The notes beneath the pieces were generated by a model. The model was given only the letters and a program-made list of their open reading frames with translations, was not told the origin of the DNA and made no database searches. From DAIOSQ01 sp036752465 (lineage in GTDB: Bacteria > Pseudomonadota > Gammaproteobacteria > Legionellales > Legionellaceae), in contig DAIOSQ010000007.1 in the NCBI GenBank assembly GCA_036752465.1, forward strand, positions 1 to 28,648: a DNA stretch of 28,648 nt, read 5' to 3'. Positions 8,526-16,545 of the stretch are shown in pieces. Numbering within the stretch: the stretch's first letter is position 1; every line of letters begins with the position of its first letter. The position numbers and the translations under genes are program-made.

Positions 8526-9239
8526 ATGATGGATAAAAACTATCCCTATATGTATGAAGATCGGCGTTATTTGGGTTACTTGGCATATAGGGAAGCTGAA
8601 CCAAAGCCTGCGGTATTGGTAGTGCACGATTGGTCTGGCCGTAATGAGCTTGCTTGCCAGCAAGCTGAACTGTTAGCTGATTTAGGCTATATTGGTTTTG
8701 CTGTCGATATGTTTGGTGACGGGGTTATTGGTTCCACCGTTGATGAAAAACAGGCCTTGATCGCCCCGTTGTTAGCGAATAGACAACGTTTGTTGGGGAG
8801 GATGATGCAGGCGCTTGCAACTGTAAAACAATTACCTATGGTTGATACAACACGCATTGCCATTATTGGTTTTTGCTTTGGTGGTCTTTGCGCACTTGAT
8901 GTAGCACGCAGTGGTGCAGCCATTCAAGGTGTGGTTAGTTTCCATGGTGTATTAAATCCACCCTCACCGCAGCAGGGGCAAGTGATTGCGGCGAAAGTTT
9001 TGGCCTTACACGGTTATGATGATCCGATGGTACCACCGCAGCAGGTTAATGACTTCGCGGCAGAAATGACTCAAGCAAAAGCAGATTGGCAGATTCACAT
9101 GTACGGCAATACCCAACATGCGTTTACTAACCCTAGCGCGCATGATCTGCAGCTGGGCACCATGTATAATGCGCTGGCGCATACACGGTCGGTGCAAAGT
9201 ATGCAAAATTTTCTGACTGAAATATTCCATCATGCCTAA
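8526..9239 (+). CDS. Dienelactone hydrolase family protein
   Basis: Alpha/beta hydrolase of the dienelactone hydrolase family, probably cytoplasmic. The natural substrate cannot be read from sequence; such proteins open lactone or ester rings, and many are housekeeping paralogues with no known pathway. The catalytic triad is visible: nucleophile C117 in GFCFGG, D166 in HGYDDPMVP, and H198 in QHAFTNP. The 237-residue length is normal for the family. Translation may start at ATG 8526 or the adjacent ATG 8529. The 3' end overlaps pncC by 8 bases, so the two are probably co-transcribed from the promoter near 8471. Confidence 0.9.
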   Translation: MMDKNYPYMYEDRRYLGYLAYREAEPKPAVLVVHDWSGRNELACQQAELLADLGYIGFAVDMFGDGVIGSTVDEKQALIAPLLANRQRLLGRMMQALATVKQLPMVDTTRIAIIGFCFGGLCALDVARSGAAIQGVVSFHGVLNPPSPQQGQVIAAKVLALHGYDDPMVPPQQVNDFAAEMTQAKADWQIHMYGNTQHAFTNPSAHDLQLGTMYNALAHTRSVQSMQNFLTEIFHHA

Positions 9240-9720
9240 GTCATCTAAATTGCTGGCAGAGAAATTTGGTGATCTGTTAAAGAATCGTGGTTTATATTGT
9301 ACAGTTGCAGAGTCTTGTACTGGGGGTGGTCTCGGCGCAGTCATTACTTCGATTGCCGGTAGCTCAATGTGGTTTGATCGTGGTTTTGTCACCTATTCCA
9401 ACAAAGCGAAACAAGAAATGCTTGATGTGCGTGCGGAGGTATTGTTGTCCGATGGGGCGGTCAGTGAGGCGACGGTCTGTCAGATGGTTAACGGTGCATT
9501 GCAGCACAGCATGTCACAGGTTGCTATTGCCATTACTGGAGTTGCCGGACCATCTGGCGGAGGCCAAAACAAGCCGGTAGGTACTGTTTGGATAGCCGTG
9601 GCCATCCAAACAGCAGTGCAGGCTGTTATGTATTCATTTACAGGCGATCGAGACGCTATTCGCGAACAAAGTATAGTCGCTGCTCTAGAGCTTGCGATTA
9701 AAATCTTATCGTCCACTTAG
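9232..9720 (+). CDS. pncC: Nicotinamide-nucleotide amidohydrolase (CinA C-terminal domain protein)
   Basis: Deamidates nicotinamide mononucleotide to nicotinate mononucleotide in the pyridine-nucleotide salvage cycle. The 162-residue protein is the stand-alone CinA C-terminal domain, without the N-terminal MoaB-like half. The AESCTGG motif (residues 26-32, with S28 as the likely nucleophile) and AITGVAGPSGG (about 100-110) are intact. The ATG lies inside the end of the dienelactone hydrolase gene, indicating translational coupling. In many gammaproteobacteria pncC precedes recA; here csrA follows instead, after a 244-base gap. Confidence 0.92.
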   Translation: MPKSSKLLAEKFGDLLKNRGLYCTVAESCTGGGLGAVITSIAGSSMWFDRGFVTYSNKAKQEMLDVRAEVLLSDGAVSEATVCQMVNGALQHSMSQVAIAITGVAGPSGGGQNKPVGTVWIAVAIQTAVQAVMYSFTGDRDAIREQSIVAALELAIKILSST

Positions 9721-9829
9721 CTGAAGATTGTGCTAGTGTAATCTTAAGTATTTGACTCCGTTTTTCAGGTTAAGTCATTCAATGCATTTGCGGCATGCCT
9801 TGGTGTCGCTTTTCATGCTAAAAATCACG

Positions 9830-9858
9830 TTGCCTTAGCAATAAAGATGTAATATATT
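9830..9858 (+). promoter_or_regulatory. Candidate csrA promoter
   Basis: TTGCCT (9830-9835), a 17-bp spacer and TATATT (9853-9858; 5 of 6 consensus). Transcription would begin around 9865, so the mRNA would open with the hairpin at 9861-9901. A second -10-like TATACT at 9920-9925 has no good -35. Confidence 0.45.
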
Positions 9859-9860
9859 AT

Positions 9861-9901
9861 TAATATTATTAACACAAACAGGGATGGTGTTAATAATATT
9901 A
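9861..9901 (+). promoter_or_regulatory. Perfect 15-bp hairpin with a CsrA-consensus loop, upstream of csrA
   Basis: TAATATTATTAACAC (9861-9875) and its exact reverse complement (9887-9901) enclose the 11-base loop AAACAGGGATG (9876-9886). The loop contains ACAGGGATG, which fits the CsrA/RsmA consensus RUACARGGAUGU over its core, with GGA presented in a loop as CsrA prefers. Two further ANGGA elements (ATGGA 9947-9951 and AAGGA 9951-9955) overlap the csrA ribosome-binding site. The arrangement suggests CsrA binds its own mRNA at two sites and represses its translation. As DNA, the same palindrome could also bind a dimeric repressor. Confidence 0.65.
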
Positions 9902-9964
9902 CCTTTTCGTGATTTTTTTTATACTGTAAGCACGACAACTACAATAATGGAAGGAACCCACACT

Positions 9965-10177
9965 ATGCTAACACTCACCCGCCGGATAGGCGAAAAAATA
10001 ATTATTCAAGATAATATTGTCTGTACAGTATTGGATGTTCAGGATAAATACATTCGGCTTGGTTTTATAGCGCCTGCAGATGTTGTGATCCATAGGCAGG
10101 AGATGACTCAGCAACCAGAAGCTCTTGAAAAAAAGTTAGCGCCCGCAGCTTGTTTGCTTGAAAAGGGGGCGGTATGA
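9965..10177 (+). CDS. csrA: Carbon storage regulator CsrA
   Basis: Small dimeric RNA-binding protein that blocks or stabilises target mRNAs by binding GGA-containing hairpins; in Legionella and Coxiella relatives it governs the switch between growth and transmission. The 70-residue product starts MLTLTRRIGEKI and carries the RLGF.AP..V.IHR.E core, including L4 and the Arg of HRQE, both needed for RNA binding in E. coli CsrA. The C-terminal tail after HRQEM (QQPEALEKK...) diverges from E. coli, suggesting a paralogue. ATG 9965 has AAGGA 9 bases upstream; an in-frame GTG at 9884 lies inside the regulatory hairpin and is rejected. The TGA overlaps the next ATG (ATGA at 10174-10177). Confidence 0.93.
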   Translation: MLTLTRRIGEKIIIQDNIVCTVLDVQDKYIRLGFIAPADVVIHRQEMTQQPEALEKKLAPAACLLEKGAV

Positions 10178-10296
10178 GTCAAACATCGATAGTGCTGGGT
10201 GCTTACTTTGGCAAAATGGTTGTGTTCACGCTGACTATGTTGCCTATGAATTTCATCAGTGGTATCCCGCAGTTTGTTATGAGGAGTGGGCTATGA
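10174..10296 (+). CDS. Putative 40-aa hydrophobic protein coupled to csrA
   Basis: A small ORF whose ATG overlaps the csrA stop (ATGA, 10174-10177) and whose own stop overlaps the next ATG (10293-10296). AGGGGG lies about 5 bases upstream. The product is hydrophobic and methionine-rich (IVLGAYFGKMVVFTLTMLP) and could span a membrane once. I know no homologue. A competing frame with a TTG start at 10158 is also open here and joins the downstream ORF in frame (112 aa), but its start has no ribosome-binding site. Either this peptide is real or it serves only to couple translation. Confidence 0.4.
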   Translation: MSQTSIVLGAYFGKMVVFTLTMLPMNFISGIPQFVMRSGL

Positions 10297-10496
10297 GTGA
10301 ACTGCCGCCTAAAGCTTCCCTGTATTTAGTGAATCAAGACGAGCCGCCAGCTGGGTTACCCCCAGACTTAACCAATATCAAATACATGGCTTTGTTTAAT
10401 CAAGTATTGCTCTCCTGCCGGACACTGGAGCAGCTGTGTGGATCTGTAGAAGATAATTCGCGTTTAATCCGTCAATTTCTCAAGAAGTTAGGATAA
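10293..10496 (+). CDS. Small hypothetical protein (67 aa) at the end of the csrA operon
   Basis: Unrecognised small soluble protein. ATG 10293 has a strong GAGGAG 6 bases upstream (10281-10286) and overlaps the preceding stop as ATGA. The N-terminal half is proline-rich (ELPPKAS...DEPPAGLPPDL); the C-terminal half is a predicted amphipathic helix (MALFNQVLLSCRTLEQLCG...RLIRQFLKKLG). A good intrinsic terminator 15 bases later closes the operon. The position suggests a role linked to CsrA, for example as a partner or antagonist, but nothing in the sequence demonstrates this. An N-terminally extended 112-aa form from TTG 10158 is the alternative. Confidence 0.6.
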   Translation: MSELPPKASLYLVNQDEPPAGLPPDLTNIKYMALFNQVLLSCRTLEQLCGSVEDNSRLIRQFLKKLG

Positions 10497-10510
10497 TCGC
10501 ACATTAAGCA

Positions 10511-10546
10511 GTTGCATGGTCGTGCAGACGATGCAACCAATTTTTT
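10511..10546 (+). terminator. Intrinsic terminator of the csrA operon
   Basis: GTTGCAT (10511-10517) pairs with ATGCAAC (10531-10537); CGT/ACG extends the stem around the loop GCAG. It is followed within 3 bases by six T (10541-10546). It lies just before the convergent end of the efflux operon. Confidence 0.75.
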
Positions 10547-10551
10547 GCGGA

Positions 10552-12060
10552 TTATGTCGATAGCTGGCTATTTTTGCGTGCAGTTTTTTGCGGTGCTGTT
10601 GCATGATTTTCCCAGCCTCCACCCAGAGCCTTGATCAATGTAACACTGGCTACTTGTCGTCTCGTTTGGATTTCAATTAAATTTAACTGTGCCTGCAATG
10701 TTTGAATTTCCGGTACGACCACATCTAGGAAGGTAGCGATGCCACCACGGTATTGATTGCTGATCTGCTGGCAGGCACGCTTGGCAGCATGATATGCGCG
10801 GTTTTGGCTTTGGATTTCTCGTTCGAGGTCCACTAAAGATATCAATGCATCCTCCACTTCTTCAAATGCTGTTAGCACGGTTTGGCGGTATGCGCTGATA
10901 ATTTCACGATATTCTGCATTGGCATGTGCAAGTTGTGCCTGTAAATAAAAGCCGTCGAAGATAATCTGTGTCACCTCTGGTTGGGCAATAATTAAAGTGC
11001 TTGGTGGGCCCAAGGACCATGCGAGACTTTTTCTCTTGAAAAGATTATGCAGCTCACCTCTTTGAAATCCCAATAATCCACTTAAATTAAATGTAGGAAA
11101 GAAGGCGGCTTTGGCCACGCCAATTTGGGCGTTGGCAGCCATTACTCGATGTTCTGCGGCAGCAATATCAGGTCTTCTTTGCAGTAGGGTCGAGGGTAAA
11201 TCAGGTGCGATAGAGACTATTTTTCTTGGTAGGTGACGTGTGCTGATATGAAAATTTGCCGGTACTTGGCCAATCAACACAGCAATTGCGTTTTCTAATT
11301 GATTGCGGGTTAAGCGCATATCTTGCGCTAGGGTTTTCGCGCGCTCCAGCAGTATGGTGGCTTCATCCACATCAAATTGAGCCACTGCACCACCTTGGTG
11401 CAAATGTTGGGTCAAATCGAGAGCTTTTTGATAGGCGCGCACAGTATTATCAAGGGCAGCTATGGCTTGATCTGCGCCGCGCAGTTGGAAGTAATTATTG
11501 GCCAACATAGCGTGCATACTCAAACCAATTGCCAGTAAATCCGCATGACTGGCTTTGGCTAAGTGATCACTGGTTTTGATGGCATTGCGAATTTTTCCCC
11601 AGGCATCTACTTCATAATTGAAGGTAAGCGAGGTCAGGAAGGTATTGTATAGCAATATTGGTTTTTGGCTACTGTTGTTCAAGACAGAGTTTTTTTGGCG
11701 AGCGGCGTTAGCTATGCCTAAAATTTGTGGATATAACGCTGATCGCGTGGTTTCGACAATAGTTAAGGCTTCCTGATAGCGACTTAATGCGACTTTCAAA
11801 TTTTGGTTATCACAGGTAACTTGTGTTTCTAATTGGTTGAGCACATCATCACGGTATAAAGTCCACCAGGGTTCTTGCCGCGTAGTGGCTTGAAGTGTGC
11901 GCTGGTGTGAATGCCTTGCTTCGGATTGTTTATAATGCGCTGGAATAGGTAGGAGCGGGCGGGTGTATTTCGGTGCAAATGAGCAGGCACTTAACAAGAG
12001 GCTGCTGAAGCTTGTTGTTATCCACCACCACCGTTTAATCCATTTTCGTAAAGACTTTAT
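10552..12060 (-). CDS. RND efflux outer-membrane lipoprotein (NodT/OprM type); apparent ATA start
   Basis: TolC-family outer-membrane channel that completes the tripartite pump encoded with the two upstream genes. The product has the lipobox LLLSAC followed by SFAPKYTRP, two OEP repeats (SALYPQILGIAN and KAAFFPTFNLSGLLGF mark equivalent positions) and the RRPDI..AE motif. No ATG, GTG or TTG can start a full signal peptide: the first canonical codon, TTG 11997, begins inside the lipobox. ATA at 12060 gives a textbook lipoprotein leader (KSLRKWIKRWWW, then a hydrophobic run to LSAC) and lies 7 bases after GGAG. It overlaps the adaptor stop as ATAA where ATGA would be expected. ATT 12039 is a second non-canonical option. 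The function is clear; the start is unusual. Confidence 0.85.
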   Translation of the reverse strand: MKSLRKWIKRWWWITTSFSSLLLSACSFAPKYTRPLLPIPAHYKQSEARHSHQRTLQATTRQEPWWTLYRDDVLNQLETQVTCDNQNLKVALSRYQEALTIVETTRSALYPQILGIANAARQKNSVLNNSSQKPILLYNTFLTSLTFNYEVDAWGKIRNAIKTSDHLAKASHADLLAIGLSMHAMLANNYFQLRGADQAIAALDNTVRAYQKALDLTQHLHQGGAVAQFDVDEATILLERAKTLAQDMRLTRNQLENAIAVLIGQVPANFHISTRHLPRKIVSIAPDLPSTLLQRRPDIAAAEHRVMAANAQIGVAKAAFFPTFNLSGLLGFQRGELHNLFKRKSLAWSLGPPSTLIIAQPEVTQIIFDGFYLQAQLAHANAEYREIISAYRQTVLTAFEEVEDALISLVDLEREIQSQNRAYHAAKRACQQISNQYRGGIATFLDVVVPEIQTLQAQLNLIEIQTRRQVASVTLIKALGGGWENHATAPQKTARKNSQLST

Positions 12061-13232
12061 GTTTGTTCTCCAGAGGCCACTTGAGGATGGACCATCACCA
12101 CCTGACCTTGGTAAATGGCATCGGATGGGTTGATGATGACGCGATCCATGGCTTTGACGCCATCGTGCAATTCTACATACGGGCCATAATCGACGGCGAT
12201 GCTGACATTTTTAAGGATGACACGATTGTGATCATCGATCGTGGCGACTTGCAAGCCCTGTGAGCGAAAAATCAAAGTATTAACTGGCAAAATGATACGA
12301 GTCGCATTGGCCGGTAGCAATAAATCGACTTTGGAATAGCTGCCTGGAAACAACAGATGTTGGTGGTTAGATATCTTAAATTCCGCCAATAGTGTGCGTG
12401 TGGATGGATTGATGGCGTCTGCAGTGCGCAGCAAGCGAGCTTGAAATGTTTGTCCGGGATATTCATCTAATGACAAGGTCACGGTCATTTTGGCTTTAAT
12501 TTGTGTGGCATAGATCTCTGGGACCTTGATATACAAGCGCAGCGGATCTGCTTGCACTATTCGAAATAATGGTTTGGCTTGTGAGTCACTGCCGCGATTA
12601 ATCAAATCACCAATATCGGTGCCACGATATGAGATAATGCCTGAGAATGGTGCAATCACGCGCTCAAAACTTACCAGCTCGGCCAAGCGATCACGGTTAG
12701 CCCGAGCGGCCATAACATTAGCCAGCAGCGCATCACGTAGATGGGTTTTTTCGTCTGTGGCTTGCTTCGAGACTGAATCACTTTTGAGTAAATACTGCCA
12801 ACGATCTGCCGTGATTTCAGCGAGGCTGCTTTTGGCCATCATCATCTGCAAATCAGCTTCAGCCTGTCGTAATTGTGCATCTAGTTCTGGCGTTTCAATA
12901 GTAGCCAGTAAATCGCCCTGTTTCACAACAGCGCCGATATCGACATACCATTGTTGCAGATAGCCATTGGTGCGGGCATAAATCGGTGCTTCATGCCATG
13001 CGGTGATATTACCGGGTAACACGATATGTTGTCCTGCCGTGGCACGGGTAGCGCGGATAATTTCAACTTCAGGAATCAGTGCTGCGCGAGTGTCTTGTCG
13101 GACCAACATAGCCGACCAAATTCGCACCATCACGAGTATGCACATAAGCACTGTCAGTGCCAAGATCCACACGCGCCATGGTCGGACTGCGTGATCACGC
13201 AACAGCTTACTTAATGTTTTGTTTGTCATCAT
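12057..13232 (-). CDS. RND efflux periplasmic adaptor (membrane fusion protein, HlyD/AcrA type)
   Basis: Periplasmic adaptor linking the RND permease to the outer-membrane channel. One N-terminal membrane segment (about residues 20-40, WILALTVLMCILVMV) anchors it. A lipoyl/biotinyl half-motif follows (GYLQQWYVDIGAVVKQGDLLATIETPE), then an alpha-helical hairpin (about 115-185), the second lipoyl half (VIAPFSGIISYRGTDIGDLI) and beta-barrel and membrane-proximal domains. The start is ATG 13232, which overlaps the permease stop as ATGA; a second ATG follows directly, and either could be used. The reading frame is open upstream to 13394, but that part lies antisense-free inside the permease gene on the same strand in another frame and shows no adaptor features. 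Product 391 residues, normal for the family. Confidence 0.92.
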   Translation of the reverse strand: MMTNKTLSKLLRDHAVRPWRVWILALTVLMCILVMVRIWSAMLVRQDTRAALIPEVEIIRATRATAGQHIVLPGNITAWHEAPIYARTNGYLQQWYVDIGAVVKQGDLLATIETPELDAQLRQAEADLQMMMAKSSLAEITADRWQYLLKSDSVSKQATDEKTHLRDALLANVMAARANRDRLAELVSFERVIAPFSGIISYRGTDIGDLINRGSDSQAKPLFRIVQADPLRLYIKVPEIYATQIKAKMTVTLSLDEYPGQTFQARLLRTADAINPSTRTLLAEFKISNHQHLLFPGSYSKVDLLLPANATRIILPVNTLIFRSQGLQVATIDDHNRVILKNVSIAVDYGPYVELHDGVKAMDRVIINPSDAIYQGQVVMVHPQVASGEQT

Positions 13233-16200
13233 GCCTTCTTCTCTTTTTGCCGCCGTTTGGTGTGAATCAAACAAAATACGGCAGGCACCAAAAACAAGGT
13301 GGCCAATGTGGCGAAGGATAAGCCGCCGACCACTGCTCGTCCTAGGGGTGCATTTTGTTCGCTGCCTTCGCCCAAGCCAAGTGCCATGGGACACATACCG
13401 ATGATCATGGCCAGGGCGGTCATTAACACCGGTCGCAAACGAGTTTTACCTGCTTCCAAGGCGGAGCTCAGGGGATCATGACCTTCACTCATATGTTGGC
13501 GTGCAAAACTCACGACCAGGATACTGTTTGCCGTCGCTACCCCCATACACATGATGGCACCGGTTAATGCCGGTACACTCAAGGTGGTATGGGTGATAAA
13601 CAACATCCACGCAATGCCTGCCAATGCTGCGGGCAGTGCAGTAATGATAATAAATGGGTCGGTCCACGACTGAAAATTAATAACAATCACTAAATAAATC
13701 AACAGAATAGAAAATACAAGGCCGATATACAACTCACGAAAGGCCTGTTGTTGCGTTGCAATCTGGCCGCGAAGCAAGACTTGCGACCCCTTGGGAATCT
13801 CGTTTTTTGTTTGCGCTAATATACGTTTTAAATCTTGTGCAACGGCACCCAAATCCCGATCTTGAATTCCTGCATAAATATCAGTCACCGGCTGTACATT
13901 ATAATGTGAAACCACTACCGGTGAGCCGGTGCGTTCGAAGGTCGCCATAGCAGCTAAAATCTGGGGCATGGTCGAAAGCTCCCGGTTGCTGATAGGAATA
14001 TTTAGCAAAGTTTGGAGTGAGTCCATTGAATATTGTGGTGCTTGGGTGACGACCGGATAGGACACCCCATTGTTAGGGTCTACCCAAAAGTTAGGGGTGG
14101 TTTGGAAGCTGCCGGATAATGCCAGCAACAAATTTGCCGCAATATCCGCTTGTGTGAAGCCTAACTCTTTAGCGCGGCTACGATCGGCATTAATTGTTAA
14201 GGTTGGATAATTGTCTGCTTGGCGAATACGTGCATCGACAATGCCTGGTATATGTTTGATGTGGTTTAGTAACAGCATGGCATACTCGCGATTGGCTTTT
14301 TGTTGCAGCCCCATTACTTGTATGTCAATGACCGATGGTAGGCCAAAATTTAAGATTTGGTTGACAATGTCAGCCGGGAGAAAAGCAAATGTTATGCCAG
14401 GAAACTGGCGTTGCAGCTGTTTGCGTAGGGTGCGCATATAGTCAGCAATTGGATGATGATGGGTGTTAAGAGAAATCATAATATCCGCATCTTGCGGCCC
14501 ATTGGTGGCCGAATTGCTGTAGCTTAAATTGATACCACTGACTGGTAAGCCAATGTTATCAACGATACTATGAATTTCTTTGGGCGGTATGTAGCGTTTG
14601 ATTATCTGATTAATTTCTGCTGCTGTGCGCGCAGTTTCCTCTACGCGAGTTCCTGATGGCGCAGAGAAATGCAGTTTGATTTCTCCGGCATCAACATTCG
14701 GAAAAAAATTACTTCCTAGCCATGGCCATAACAGCAGCAGCGATAACAACACCAATAAGTAAAATATCCCAATAAAACGGGGTGTGTTCGTTAATGTCCG
14801 TTCGAGTAATGTTTGGTAATGTTGTTGTAAGGTTTGAAATTTCTCTTCAAACCATTCGTGAAAGCGCACCCCAAACGTGCGATGCGTTTGTGCATAGGCA
14901 AGATTTTCTTGATGTGTTCGCAACAGATAAGCTGCCATAGTGGGTACCAATGTTCTGGAGATCAGGTAGGACGTCAGCATCGCAAATATGACAGCTTCTG
15001 CCATTGGAATAAACAAAAATTTGGCGACGCCGCTTAAGAAAAACACGGGTATAAATACAATACAAATGCACAGTGTGGATACAAGCGCTGGTATAGCAAT
15101 TTGTTGTGCGCCTTCGAGAATGGCTTGCTGCACACGTTTGCCTTGTTCCAGATTGTAATTGATATTTTCAATGGCTACCGTGGCATCGTCTACCAAAATA
15201 CCTACTGCCAAAGCCAATCCACCCATGGTCATGATATTGATGGTGTGACCCAGTGCTGCCAACAGAGCAATGGATGCGAGCATGGATAGGGGGATGGCAA
15301 GCACAATAATTGCAGTGCTTCTGAAGCTGCCTAGGAAAAGCAATATCATCAAAGCTGTTAACAAGCCAGCAGAAATGGCTTCCACGATTACCCCTCTGAT
15401 GGCAGATTTGATGAATATGGACTGATCTCCAAAAATACTCAAATGCAAAGAAGACGGTAGGCTCTCTTGAATAATTGGCAGCAAATCCTTAATGCGATTG
15501 ATGATATCCAGACCAGAAGCATGGCCAGTTTTCTCAACCGACATCATCACCGCGCGCAAGCCATTAACCCGCACAATGTTGGTTTGCGGTGCGAAACCGT
15601 CGCGAACGTGTGCGACGTCACGCAAATAAAGGATATCATTGTTTGCTGCTTTGACTGGCACCATATTAAATTCTGGCATGTCCACAGGGACACTATTGAG
15701 CTTAACTAGGTATTCATACTGCGCAATTTTTGCAGTTCCCGCTGGGATAATAATGCTTTGTGCAGTTACAGCATCGTTAATATTCAGGGCCGATACGCCA
15801 TAAGCTTGCATGTGATCAGTATTCAAGTCCACCTGTACTTGGCGTATTTTTCCCCCATAGGCAAACGGTAAAGCCGCACCTTGCACGGTAGCCAGTTGGG
15901 TGCGAATGTAATTATTGGACAAATCATTAAGCTTTTGCTCGGAAAGCGTATTGCTTGATAACACCAATTGCATCACCGGTACTGTGGATGCATCATAACT
16001 TAAAATCAGCGGAGGTGTTGCACCAGGCGGTAGTTGTTTTAAGATGGTTTGTGAAATAGCGGTCACCTCTGCTAAGGCAACCGCGACCGTGACGTCTTTT
16101 TGAAAAAAAAGTTTAACCACATTGACGCCATTTAAGGTATGCGACTCGATATGTTCGATATTGGTAACGGTAGAAGTCACCGCACGCTCAAATACACTGG

Positions 16201-16390
16201 TTATGCGGTTTGTCATATCATCAGGTGGCATCCCATTATAGGACCACACCACACTCACCACCGGTATATCGATAGAGGGAAAAACATCTTTTGCCATGCG
16301 GATGATGGTAAGTGTTCCAATAATCATGAGTATCAGCGCGAGGACCACAAAGGTATAAGGTCTGGATAGCGCAATTCTAACAAGCCACAT
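13229..16390 (-). CDS. RND multidrug efflux permease (AcrB/MdtB-like, HAE1 type)
   Basis: Proton-driven inner-membrane pump subunit exporting drugs or other amphiphiles. The 1053-residue length and the two 12-strand porter regions between membrane bundles are typical. The paired acidic residues of membrane helix 4 are present (D401 and D402 in GILVDDATVAIENI), as is the helix-11 Arg in RLRPVLM. The position equivalent to the AcrB helix-10 Lys940 is Ala954 (GVATANSILVVSF), so the proton relay differs from AcrB, as in some RND subgroups. It is the first gene of the operon permease-adaptor-outer-membrane protein, with a good promoter at 16425-16454. The substrate cannot be inferred, and no adjacent regulator gene is visible. 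Confidence 0.93.
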   Translation of the reverse strand: MWLVRIALSRPYTFVVLALILMIIGTLTIIRMAKDVFPSIDIPVVSVVWSYNGMPPDDMTNRITSVFERAVTSTVTNIEHIESHTLNGVNVVKLFFQKDVTVAVALAEVTAISQTILKQLPPGATPPLILSYDASTVPVMQLVLSSNTLSEQKLNDLSNNYIRTQLATVQGAALPFAYGGKIRQVQVDLNTDHMQAYGVSALNINDAVTAQSIIIPAGTAKIAQYEYLVKLNSVPVDMPEFNMVPVKAANNDILYLRDVAHVRDGFAPQTNIVRVNGLRAVMMSVEKTGHASGLDIINRIKDLLPIIQESLPSSLHLSIFGDQSIFIKSAIRGVIVEAISAGLLTALMILLFLGSFRSTAIIVLAIPLSMLASIALLAALGHTINIMTMGGLALAVGILVDDATVAIENINYNLEQGKRVQQAILEGAQQIAIPALVSTLCICIVFIPVFFLSGVAKFLFIPMAEAVIFAMLTSYLISRTLVPTMAAYLLRTHQENLAYAQTHRTFGVRFHEWFEEKFQTLQQHYQTLLERTLTNTPRFIGIFYLLVLLSLLLLWPWLGSNFFPNVDAGEIKLHFSAPSGTRVEETARTAAEINQIIKRYIPPKEIHSIVDNIGLPVSGINLSYSNSATNGPQDADIMISLNTHHHPIADYMRTLRKQLQRQFPGITFAFLPADIVNQILNFGLPSVIDIQVMGLQQKANREYAMLLLNHIKHIPGIVDARIRQADNYPTLTINADRSRAKELGFTQADIAANLLLALSGSFQTTPNFWVDPNNGVSYPVVTQAPQYSMDSLQTLLNIPISNRELSTMPQILAAMATFERTGSPVVVSHYNVQPVTDIYAGIQDRDLGAVAQDLKRILAQTKNEIPKGSQVLLRGQIATQQQAFRELYIGLVFSILLIYLVIVINFQSWTDPFIIITALPAALAGIAWMLFITHTTLSVPALTGAIMCMGVATANSILVVSFARQHMSEGHDPLSSALEAGKTRLRPVLMTALAMIIGMCPMALGLGEGSEQNAPLGRAVVGGLSFATLATLFLVPAVFCLIHTKRRQKEKKA

Positions 16391-16424
16391 GCGTTATCTT
16401 GATTACGACAGTGAGCGGTTTTTC

Positions 16425-16454
16425 ATTATCGCAGTAAAACTCAATAAATCTCAA
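16425..16454 (-). promoter_or_regulatory. Promoter of the RND efflux operon
   Basis: On the minus strand, TTGAGA (16454-16449; 5 of 6), an 18-bp spacer and GATAAT (16430-16425; 5 of 6). It points to a start near 16418, about 28 bases before the permease ATG. Confidence 0.6.
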
Positions 16455-16483
16455 TATGTTTGCATGTTCGAGCGCGGTAGGGC

Positions 16484-16512
16484 TTGCGAGGGAGGTAAAG
16501 TATATGTATAAT
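16484..16512 (+). promoter_or_regulatory. Promoter of the 185-aa acidic-tail gene
   Basis: TTGCGA (16484-16489), a 17-bp spacer and a perfect TATAAT (16507-16512). It lies downstream of the earliest in-frame ATG (16456), so it decides in favour of ATG 16546 as the real start. Confidence 0.6.
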
Positions 16513-16545
16513 TTAAGGTCAATTAATTGTATTAAAAGGCATTAT

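Noticed and set aside
9884..9964. GTG 9884 as an earlier csrA start
   Set aside because: CsrA proteins begin at MLxLTR; the codon lies in the leader hairpin and a ribosome-binding site precedes ATG 9965.
10158..10292. 112-aa ORF with TTG start overlapping the csrA end
   Set aside because: The TTG has no ribosome-binding site and sits inside csrA; kept only as an alternative to the 40-aa plus 67-aa ORFs.
13233..13394. N-terminal extension of the RND adaptor frame back to 13394
   Set aside because: It lies wholly inside the permease gene in another frame, has no adaptor features, and ATG 13232 with an ATGA overlap gives a normal-length protein.
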